Below, piece by piece: positions 57,209 through 64,000 of a DNA stretch of 64,000 nt. Position numbers and translations under genes: made by a program. How positions within the stretch are numbered: position 1 is the first letter of the stretch; the number at the start of each line of letters is the position of its first letter. The stretch comes from Herbaspirillum autotrophicum. GTDB taxonomy: Bacteria > Pseudomonadota > Gammaproteobacteria > Burkholderiales > Burkholderiaceae_D. The DNA lies in NCBI RefSeq assembly GCF_001189915.1, contig NZ_LFLS01000003.1, positions 1 to 64,000 on the forward strand, given 5' to 3'. Below the pieces are notes generated by a model. That model was not told the DNA's origin, did no database searches, and saw only the letters and a program-made list of their open reading frames with translations.

Positions 57209-59923
57209 GTGACTCATTCCCTCCTCAACAGTGCTGCCGCTTCCCGCTACTTTTCCCGCTGGACCAATTCCGATCCGAAACGCGCCGGACTGGTAAAACA
57301 GTCGGCAGTACAGCCGCTGGACCGGGATTTCTTTGTCCGGGCGATACAAACGGAAACCGCAGGCGGCGCCACGCTCAATGCCGCCATGCGGCGCTTGCGC
57401 AATCTGGTGATCTGCACCCTGATCGAACGCGACCTGAGCGGTCTGGCCGATCTGGCAGAAGTGGTCAGGACCATGAGCGATTTTGCCGATTTCGCGGTAC
57501 AAGAACATTTGCGCGCGCTGATGCTGGATCTGACCGCGGTGCACGGCCAGCCGATTGGCGAAGAGTCCGGCGACGTGCAGGAAATGATCGTGCTGGGCAT
57601 GGGCAAACTCGGTGGCGGTGAGCTGAATGTGTCTTCCGACATCGATCTGATCTTCGTTTATCCGGAAGACGGCGATACCCGCGCCGGGCTGCCCGAGCAG
57701 CGTTCATTGTCGAATCACGAATTTTTCACCCGGCTCGGAAAAAAGCTGATCGCCGCGCTGGCCGAAATTACCGAAGACGGCTTCACCTTCCGCGTCGATA
57801 TGGCGCTGCGCCCCAACGGCGGCTCCGGCACATTGGTCGCCAGTTTCAATATGGTGGAGGAGTATCTGATACGGCAAGGCCGCGAATGGGAGCGCTATGC
57901 CTGGACCAAGGCCCGCGCCCTGACCGGCAAGGAGCATGACATTGCGGCGCTGGAGTCGATCAGCCGGCCGTTCATTTACCGGCGCTATCTGGATTACGGC
58001 TCCATTGATGCACTGCGTTCAATGCACGGCCAGATTCGCGCTGAGGTGAAACGGCAGGAAGCATTGCATCCGGAACGCAGCAATAACGTCAAACTGGGAC
58101 GCGGCGGCATTCGCGAAGTCGAATTCGTGAGCCAGGTATTCCAACTGATTCGCGGTGGCCGCGAGACCGATCTGCGCGATCGCTCGACCCGCACCACCTT
58201 GCGCACGCTGGCCGAAAAGAATCTGCTGACGCCGGAAGTGGTCGAACAATTGCTGAGTGCCTATACCTTCCTGCGCAATCTGGAACATCGCTTGCAATAT
58301 CTGGACGATGCCCAGACCCACACCTTGCCGGTCAGCGACAGCGACCGCCTGCTCGTAGCCAACATGATGGGTTACCGCGAAACCGCTGCGCTGCTGGCCG
58401 CGCTCGAAGAACACCGGCGTATCGTGGCGCTGCAATTCGACACCATCTTCAACGACAAGCAAGCCGACGAAGACAGTGATGGCAAGGAACTGTGCGAACT
58501 GAATGAACACGACAATCTGGAATCGATCACGTCGGTACTGCACGCACTGGGCTTCGAAGAAGTGGCGACCGCCTCGCAACGCTTGCTGCTGACCTGGCAA
58601 TCGCCGCGCCTGCAATCGCTGCCGGAAGCCAGCCGCGTGCGTCTGACGGCCTTGATCAATGCGGCGTTGCCGATCATCGGTCGCATGCCGCAAGGCCGGC
58701 TGGCAACACTCGGGCGCCTGCTCGATTTTCTCGAAGCCATCGCCCGTCGCGCTGCCTACCTGGCGCTGCTGACCGAATACCCGCATGCACTGACGCGCCT
58801 GATCCGCATGATCGCCGCCAGCGACTGGGCCGCCAAGTATCTGACCCAGCATCCGATCTTGCTGGATGAATTGCTGGACGACCGTACCCTCAAGGCGCCC
58901 GCCGACTGGCCCGCCTTTGCACTGGATTGCCAGCGCCAGCTCGATACCGCGCCGGGCGATACCGAACGCCAGATGGATATCTTGCGCGAAATGCACCATG
59001 CGCAATTGTTCCGCTTGCTGGCGCAGGATCTGGAAGGCGATCTGAGCGTCGAGCGGCTGGCCGATTACCTGTCGGCACTGGCCGACATTCTGGTGGCCGC
59101 CACCGTTCAGGCGGTCTGGCAAACCATCGCCAACCGTCATCGCGAAATACCGCAATTTGCGGTGATCGCCTATGGCAAGCTGGGCGGCAAGGAACTCGGT
59201 TATGTCTCCGACCTGGACGTGGTGTTTCTGTACGAGGACGACGATCAGGAAGCCCCCGGTTTGTACGCCAAACTGGCACAGCGCTTCATCACCTGGATGA
59301 CGGCCCTGACGCCGGCCGGCAACCTGTTCGACATCGATATCGCCTTGCGTCCGGATGGCGCCAGCGGTTTGCTGGTGTCGTCCTTCGCCACCTTTGAAAA
59401 GTATCAGTTGAATTCGGCCTGGCTGTGGGAACACCAGGCCCTGACGCGGGCCCGTTTCTGCGCCGGCGACAGCGCCATCGGCGTACGCTTTGAAGCCTTG
59501 CGCGAGAAGGTATTGCGGCAGCAGCGCGATCCGCACAAGCTGAAAGACGAAGTGCTGACGATGCGCAAGAAAATGCAGGAGGCGCATCCCAACCGCAGCA
59601 TGCTGTTCGATCTGAAGCACGATGCCGGCGGCATGATCGACATCGAATTCATCGTGCAATTTCTGGTGTTGCGCTACGCCCCGGAATACGAACAACTGAC
59701 GGCCGATATCGGCAATATCGCCTTGCTGAAATTATGCGGCGAGCTGGGCCTGATCGATGCCGAACTGGCAGCCGACGTGGCCAATGCCTATCGGGTGTTC
59801 CGCAAATTGCAGCATCAGATTCGCTTGCAGGGTGAAGAACGTGCGCGCACCGAAGTCGAACGCGTATCGAAGGAAGCCGGCAGTGTGCGGCGTTTGTGGG
59901 CCAAGACCTTTGCCATCGTCTGA
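57209..59923 (+). CDS. glnE: Bifunctional glutamine synthetase adenylyltransferase/deadenylase
   Basis: 904 residues (E. coli 946). Two nucleotidyltransferase domains: deadenylating domain with GMGKLGGGELNVSSDIDLIFVY (about 130-152) and adenylylating domain with AYGKLGGKELGYVSDLDVVFLYE (about 652-674), each followed by a helical GlnD-UR-like domain. Controls GlnA activity in response to PII and glutamine. The start is GTG at 57209 (translated MTHSLLNSA). Divergent from yhdP. Confidence 0.95.
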   Translation: MTHSLLNSAAASRYFSRWTNSDPKRAGLVKQSAVQPLDRDFFVRAIQTETAGGATLNAAMRRLRNLVICTLIERDLSGLADLAEVVRTMSDFADFAVQEHLRALMLDLTAVHGQPIGEESGDVQEMIVLGMGKLGGGELNVSSDIDLIFVYPEDGDTRAGLPEQRSLSNHEFFTRLGKKLIAALAEITEDGFTFRVDMALRPNGGSGTLVASFNMVEEYLIRQGREWERYAWTKARALTGKEHDIAALESISRPFIYRRYLDYGSIDALRSMHGQIRAEVKRQEALHPERSNNVKLGRGGIREVEFVSQVFQLIRGGRETDLRDRSTRTTLRTLAEKNLLTPEVVEQLLSAYTFLRNLEHRLQYLDDAQTHTLPVSDSDRLLVANMMGYRETAALLAALEEHRRIVALQFDTIFNDKQADEDSDGKELCELNEHDNLESITSVLHALGFEEVATASQRLLLTWQSPRLQSLPEASRVRLTALINAALPIIGRMPQGRLATLGRLLDFLEAIARRAAYLALLTEYPHALTRLIRMIAASDWAAKYLTQHPILLDELLDDRTLKAPADWPAFALDCQRQLDTAPGDTERQMDILREMHHAQLFRLLAQDLEGDLSVERLADYLSALADILVAATVQAVWQTIANRHREIPQFAVIAYGKLGGKELGYVSDLDVVFLYEDDDQEAPGLYAKLAQRFITWMTALTPAGNLFDIDIALRPDGASGLLVSSFATFEKYQLNSAWLWEHQALTRARFCAGDSAIGVRFEALREKVLRQQRDPHKLKDEVLTMRKKMQEAHPNRSMLFDLKHDAGGMIDIEFIVQFLVLRYAPEYEQLTADIGNIALLKLCGELGLIDAELAADVANAYRVFRKLQHQIRLQGEERARTEVERVSKEAGSVRRLWAKTFAIV

Positions 59924-59940
59924 GCGACGTCAATACCGGC

Positions 59941-60687
59941 TCAGACGATGGCCGCCGGGGTGGCTGGATCAGGTTTGACCGCCACCAGATTGATCAGGGT
60001 TTCTTCATGCCCCGGCTTGGGAGCGATTTTCAACAAGCGCTCCATCAATCCCAGATCGGAGCGGCTCCACCACAGATACGGATAAGAGATCGCCTGCGGC
60101 GCCACCTGAAAGCCGGCACTGCGCACCAGCGCCAGATACTGGTCTGCCGTCTTTTGTACTTGCATCGGATGCCGGAACAGCAAGCGGATCATCCATGAAT
60201 CGATGTAACGCTTGGTAGATTCGGCGAACAGCAAGATGCCACCCGGCCGGAGCACCCGGAAAAATTCCTGAATCGCCTGCTCCTGCTCGATCAGATGGTG
60301 AAAGGTCTGGTGACAAAACAGCAAATCGACACTGTTATCGTCCAGCGTCAGCGCCGAGCTCGAACACTGGATGAATTCGGCCGCGATCCCCGCAGCCTGC
60401 ACTTCGCGCGCCGACGCGGCCAGCATGTCGGCATCGATATCCATCCCGATCAGCCGTTGCGGCGCAAAACGCTGATGCAGTTTCGGCAGTGAGCGCCCCC
60501 AGCCGCAGCCGACGTCCGCCACTACCGGATAGCTGTCACGGCGCGCCGCAATCAGTGGCTCCAGATCGCGAAATGCCCGCTCCAGCACGTGTACAGTCCA
60601 GGTATGCGTTTGCAGAAACCAGATACCGAAAGCCGTTTCCGGCACATGCGGCGGTAATTCTTGCGACTTGAGAAGGGGGGCATTCAT
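59941..60687 (-). CDS. Class I SAM-dependent methyltransferase
   Basis: 248 residues. SAM motif I VVADVGCGWGRSLPKL (about 70-85), acidic motif GMDIDADMLA and post-motif DLLFCHQTFHHLIEQEQA, ending in a four-residue AAIV tail. Methyltransf_11/25 fold of ubiquinone/menaquinone type; substrate unknown. Converges closely on glnE. Start MNAPLLKSQELPP at ATG 60687; an in-frame ATG at 60717 would lengthen it. Confidence 0.87.
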   Translation of the reverse strand: MNAPLLKSQELPPHVPETAFGIWFLQTHTWTVHVLERAFRDLEPLIAARRDSYPVVADVGCGWGRSLPKLHQRFAPQRLIGMDIDADMLAASAREVQAAGIAAEFIQCSSSALTLDDNSVDLLFCHQTFHHLIEQEQAIQEFFRVLRPGGILLFAESTKRYIDSWMIRLLFRHPMQVQKTADQYLALVRSAGFQVAPQAISYPYLWWSRSDLGLMERLLKIAPKPGHEETLINLVAVKPDPATPAAIV

Positions 60688-60946
60688 ACGGTAGATGGCA
60701 ACGGAAACAGCGTGCATGATGCACCGCATTGTCGTGAAATGCAAAAATGCCGGGCAGACCGGGAGTCATTGGATCGGCAGTCGCTGGTTTGCATGCCGCT
60801 ATTGCAGAATGAATGCGACTTGTCGGTCGCACCGCATATCGGTTGGCAGCCGCCGACATGAAAACAGGCCCGGCAGAATCTGCGGGCCTGTGACGGCGGC
60901 ATCCGCAGATACCGGGGAAGATGGCAAATACGCCGGATGCAAGCGA

Positions 60947-61522
60947 TCAATAGCGGTCTTTGCGCGGTGCGTCATCGCGGCTGGCAGATTTGCTGTTGCG
61001 GTCGCTGCCGGCGCTATCCTTGTCCTTGCTGCTGTCCTTGTCGCGATTGCGGGCCGAACGGCTGCTGTCTTTATCCTTATCCTTGCCGCTGTCGCGGTCG
61101 CGGTTGCGGCTTTCCCTGCTGTCTTTATCCTTGCTGCCGTCCTTATCCTTGTCTTTCCTGGCAGACTTGTCGTCCTTGCCGCCCTCTTTGGTGGCGGCAT
61201 CGGCTTCTGCCTCATCCTTCACCGGAGTCGGCATGGCGGTCTGGATATTCTTGGCCGCCATGTATTCATGCATTTCTTTCCAGCCGGTGAACATGCCGGC
61301 CTTCTGGCTCTCCGGATTGCGCTGAAAGCAGTCTTCCAGCGTCTGTCCCGCCTGGCGGCATCCGGCACCGAGCGCAATGCCTTCGGCACGCGCCTCTTCC
61401 GGCGTCTGCCTGGGCTTGCCAAAGCTGCCGATATAATCGCAACCGCCGAGTCCGAAACTCAGGCCGAGGACGGCGATGATATTGACGCAAGTGGCGCGCA
61501 TGCTGGATGACGTTGATGACAT
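60947..61522 (-). CDS. Lipoprotein with a long Lys/Asp/Arg/Ser-rich C-terminal tail
   Basis: 191 residues. Lipoprotein signal MSSTSSSMRATCVNIIAVLG followed by the lipobox LGGC (Cys28). A small domain (about 29-100, GAGCRQAGQTLEDCFQRNPESQKAGMFTGWKEMHEYMAAKN, two Cys) is followed by about 90 residues of alternating charges (KDKDKDGSKDKDSRE...). Ribosome site GAGGG precedes ATG 61522; four upstream codons are open. The small domain resembles short conserved lipoproteins of Burkholderiales of unknown function; the tail is low complexity and may bind cell wall or other polymers. Confidence 0.8.
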   Translation of the reverse strand: MSSTSSSMRATCVNIIAVLGLSFGLGGCDYIGSFGKPRQTPEEARAEGIALGAGCRQAGQTLEDCFQRNPESQKAGMFTGWKEMHEYMAAKNIQTAMPTPVKDEAEADAATKEGGKDDKSARKDKDKDGSKDKDSRESRNRDRDSGKDKDKDSSRSARNRDKDSSKDKDSAGSDRNSKSASRDDAPRKDRY

Positions 61523-61561
61523 TTGATCCCTCAATGATCAGTTGGACGATGGCGATAGCGC

Positions 61562-61606
61562 TAAAAACACAAAAGGCCGTCGCAAAACCAGGTTTTGCAA
61601 CAGCCT
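61562..61606 (-). terminator. Intrinsic terminator after gap
   Basis: On the minus strand a 16-pair stem with two G-T wobble pairs (AGGCTGTTGCAAAACC with GGTTTTGCGACGGCCT, 61574-61606) ends in a T-rich run down to 61562. It follows the gap stop by about 100 bases. Confidence 0.78.
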
Positions 61607-61708
61607 CTCGATGATTTATCGATCAGGCCCTGACATTTTCCAAGACATCGCCTGCAACGCATGCGATGAAAAGAAGCAGATTTGGGCCAGATCAATCGCA
61701 AATGACGA

Positions 61709-62719
61709 TTATTTTGCTGCCATCAGCGCCACGGTCGTGTCCAGCATACGGTTGGAGAAGCCCCATTCGTTGTCGTACCACGAAGCGACCTTGACCAGAC
61801 GACCGGAAACCTTGGTCAATGGCGAGTCCACATTCGAGGAAGCCGGATTGTGGTTGAAGTCGACCGACACCAGCGGTTCAGTCTGATAGGTCAGGATACC
61901 CTTCAATGCGCCTTCGGATGCTTCCTTGAGGATGCTGTTGACTTCTTCCACGGTAGTATCGCGCGCGGCGATGAACGTCAGGTCAACCACCGATACGTTG
62001 ATGGTCGGCACGCGGATGGCGTAACCGTCGAGCTTGCCGTTCAGTTCCGGCAATACCAGACCGACCGCGGCAGCAGCGCCGGTCTTGGTCGGGATCATGC
62101 TCATGGTGGCGGAACGGGCGCGGCGCAGATCTTCGTGATAGACGTCGGTCAGCACCTGATCGTTGGTGTAGGCATGGACTGTCGTCATCAGACCGTTGAC
62201 CAGACCGATCTTGTCGTTCAGCGGCTTGACCAGCGGTGCCAGGCAGTTGGTGGTGCACGATGCGTTGGAAATCACGGTATCGCTTGCCTTGAGCACGTCA
62301 TGGTTGACGCCGAACACGACTGTCGCATCCACATCCTTGCCGCCCGGTGCGGAAATGATCACCTTCTTGGCGCCGCCCTTGATGTGGGCGCCGGCCTTTT
62401 CCTTGGTGGTGAAGAAGCCGGTGCATTCCAGCACGACATCAACGCCCAGTTCGCCCCATGGCAGTTCTGCCGGGTTGCGTTGTGCCAGTACCTTGATGCG
62501 GTCGCCATTGACTACGATCGAATCACCATCGACCACCACCGTGCCAGGGAACTTGCCGTGGGCAGTATCGTATTGCGTCAGATGCGCATTGGTTTTCGGA
62601 TCGCCGAGGTCGTTGATGGCAACGATCTCGATGTCGTGTTTCTTGCCACCTTCATAATGCGCACGAAGGATGTTGCGGCCGATGCGGCCATAGCCATTGA
62701 TTGCAACGCGGATAGTCAT
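61709..62719 (-). CDS. gap: Glyceraldehyde-3-phosphate dehydrogenase, type I
   Basis: 336 residues. NAD site [12 protein letters not shown] at the N-terminus and catalytic Cys in [13 protein letters not shown] (about 152), His in the following conserved [10 protein letters not shown] segment. Oxidises glyceraldehyde 3-phosphate in glycolysis/gluconeogenesis. CGGAGAAAAC precedes the ATG. It lies 57 bases downstream of tkt on the same strand and is probably cotranscribed with it. Confidence 0.97.
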   Translation of the reverse strand: MTIRVAINGYGRIGRNILRAHYEGGKKHDIEIVAINDLGDPKTNAHLTQYDTAHGKFPGTVVVDGDSIVVNGDRIKVLAQRNPAELPWGELGVDVVLECTGFFTTKEKAGAHIKGGAKKVIISAPGGKDVDATVVFGVNHDVLKASDTVISNASCTTNCLAPLVKPLNDKIGLVNGLMTTVHAYTNDQVLTDVYHEDLRRARSATMSMIPTKTGAAAAVGLVLPELNGKLDGYAIRVPTINVSVVDLTFIAARDTTVEEVNSILKEASEGALKGILTYQTEPLVSVDFNHNPASSNVDSPLTKVSGRLVKVASWYDNEWGFSNRMLDTTVALMAAK

Positions 62720-62776
62720 GTTTTCTCCGATGGTAGTGATAAAAAAAGCTGTATGCGTTTATTCGCAGCCGGCTGA

Positions 62777-64000
62777 TCAGGCGAGGACCAGCTTGACCTT
62801 GTTCACCACGTTTTCCACGGTGAAGCCGAAGTGCTTGAACAAAACGCCGGCAGGTGCCGATTCGCCGAATGTATCAATCCCGATCACGGCGCCTTCCAGA
62901 CCCACATATTTGTACCAGAATGCTGTCACGCCGGCTTCAATCGCCACGCGCGGCACGCCGTGCTGCAGAACGCCGGCCTTGTAGGCTGCATCCTGACGAT
63001 CAAACACATCGGTGCTTGGCATCGACACCACGCGCACAGCAATGCCTTGCGCTGTCAGTTCGTCGGCCGCTTTCACTGCCAGTTCGATTTCGGAACCGGT
63101 GGCGATCAGGATGACCTTGGCATCCTTGGCGTCCTTGAGAATATAGCCACCGCGACGCACGCCATCGATCTGTGCCGGCGTACGTTCCTGATATGGCAGG
63201 TTCTGACGCGAGAAGATCAGGGTGCTCGGACCATCCGCCCGCTTGACGGCCTGCTCCCACGCAATCGCCGATTCCACGGTATCGCACGGGCGCCAGTTGT
63301 CCAGATTCGGGATCAGGCGCAGGCTCGACACGTGTTCCACCGATTGATGGGTCGGACCATCTTCGCCGAGGCCGATCGAGTCATGCGTGAACACGAACAG
63401 TGAACGGATTTTCATCAGTGCCGCCATGCGCAATGCATTGCGGCTGTAATCGGAGAATGTCAGGAAGGTCGCGCCGAACGGGATATAACCGCCGTGCAGG
63501 GCAATACCGTTCATGATCGCGCTCATGCCGAATTCGCGCACACCGTAGTTGATGTGATTACCAGCCTGATCGGCGCGCACCGCAACCGACTCTTTCCAGT
63601 TGGTCAGGTTGGAACCGGTCAGATCGGCCGAGCCGCCGAGGAATTCAGGCAACACTTGTGCATAAGCCTGAATCGCATTCTGGCTGGCTTTGCGGGTAGC
63701 AATGTTTTCTTTCTTTTCGACCGTAGCGGCAAGATATGCCTGCACGGTCTGATCAAACGTTGCCGGCAAATCACCCTTGATGCGGCGCGCCAGTTCGGCG
63801 GCTTGCTCTGGATACTTGGACTGATAGCTCTGGAACAGCTTGTTCCAGTCGCCTTCGAGCTGCTTGCCCTGCTCCTTGGCATCCCATGCCGAATAAATGT
63901 CGGCAGGAATTTCAAACGGTGCCGAAGTCCAGCCCAGCGCTTCACGCACGGCCGCGATTTCCTTGTCGCCCAATGCCGCGCCGTGCACCTTGTCGGTACC
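62777..64000 (-). CDS. tkt: Transketolase, C-terminal part (runs off the window)
   Basis: Partial: the C-terminal 407 residues are inside the window; the N-terminal TPP domain is beyond 64000. Visible are the pyrimidine-binding domain ([49 protein letters not shown] with catalytic His and Glu) and the C-terminal domain. Transfers two-carbon units in the pentose phosphate pathway, also supplying erythrose 4-phosphate for the aroG product. Upstream partner of gap in one transcript. Confidence 0.97.
   Translation of the reverse strand, partial: GTDKVHGAALGDKEIAAVREALGWTSAPFEIPADIYSAWDAKEQGKQLEGDWNKLFQSYQSKYPEQAAELARRIKGDLPATFDQTVQAYLAATVEKKENIATRKASQNAIQAYAQVLPEFLGGSADLTGSNLTNWKESVAVRADQAGNHINYGVREFGMSAIMNGIALHGGYIPFGATFLTFSDYSRNALRMAALMKIRSLFVFTHDSIGLGEDGPTHQSVEHVSSLRLIPNLDNWRPCDTVESAIAWEQAVKRADGPSTLIFSRQNLPYQERTPAQIDGVRRGGYILKDAKDAKVILIATGSEIELAVKAADELTAQGIAVRVVSMPSTDVFDRQDAAYKAGVLQHGVPRVAIEAGVTAFWYKYVGLEGAVIGIDTFGESAPAGVLFKHFGFTVENVVNKVKLVLA

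Noticed and set aside
58019-59695. 558-codon open frame on the minus strand
   Set aside because: Antisense to glnE, whose two catalytic domains are clear; composition is that of a shadow frame.
60695-61510. 271-codon hydrophobic frame on the + strand
   Set aside because: Its Val/Ala/Leu richness is the complement of the Lys/Asp/Arg repeats in the lipoprotein tail; the minus frame has a proper lipobox and ribosome site.

Overview
The window is ordinary, densely packed chromosome of a Gram-negative betaproteobacterium, most likely Oxalobacteraceae (Herbaspirillum/Herminiimonas/Janthinobacterium-like; inferred from the gene set and from protein sequences as remembered, not from a search). Outer-membrane factors, a TonB receptor, osmoregulated periplasmic glucan genes, YhdP and GlnE mark the cell type. 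No rRNA, tRNA, CRISPR array or insertion sequence was seen.

Layout. 1-6.5 kb: a catabolic/transport block: an MFS symporter divergent from a LysR regulator, then an operon of periplasmic binding protein, class II aldolase-like protein and ketopantoate-reductase-like protein, divergent from a second LysR. 6.5-19.4 kb: thyA, aqpZ, a mdoG-mdoH unit followed by a MacA-like adaptor and a NodT/OprM-type outer-membrane factor (no inner-membrane pump), folA, a large Orn/Lys/Arg decarboxylase and yjdM. 19.4-24 kb: an unknown membrane-anchored protein, a two-gene chromate-type transporter with a divergent LysR and a good operator candidate, and gabD. 24-33 kb: tag, srkA, a YecA-like protein, a small outer-membrane barrel, orn, a tightly coupled protease-phhB-rsgA trio and a TonB-dependent siderophore receptor with a Fur-box-like site. 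33-42 kb: argF-DUF2798-VOC-argG-ppnP, murB, yajQ, aroG with a newly read Phe/Tyr leader peptide and attenuator, tldD and a nitrilase-family hydrolase. 42.4-52.8 kb: an accessory island on the + strand. 52.8-64 kb: yhdP, glnE, a methyltransferase, a lipoprotein with a highly charged tail, gap and the 3' part of tkt.

The most unusual region is the island. It encodes a 1041-residue RTX protein that combines a DUF2235/Tle1-like hydrolase domain (whose nucleophile position is Gly), an EF-hand-like segment, RTX repeats, an inserted C39-like cysteine-peptidase domain and a C-terminal type I secretion region. It is followed by two tandem, decayed copies of a module encoding a small membrane-anchored protein, and then by a complete HlyB-HlyD-TolC-like exporter. 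It lies between yhdP and the nitrilase gene, which are usually neighbours in related bacteria. A secreted enzyme or antibacterial effector with degraded immunity-like genes is a reasonable hypothesis, not a demonstrated function.

The second notable element is upstream of aroG: a 29-codon peptide with nine Phe/Tyr residues, mutually exclusive pairing segments and a perfect terminator hairpin just before the structural gene, which together form a classical aromatic amino-acid attenuator.
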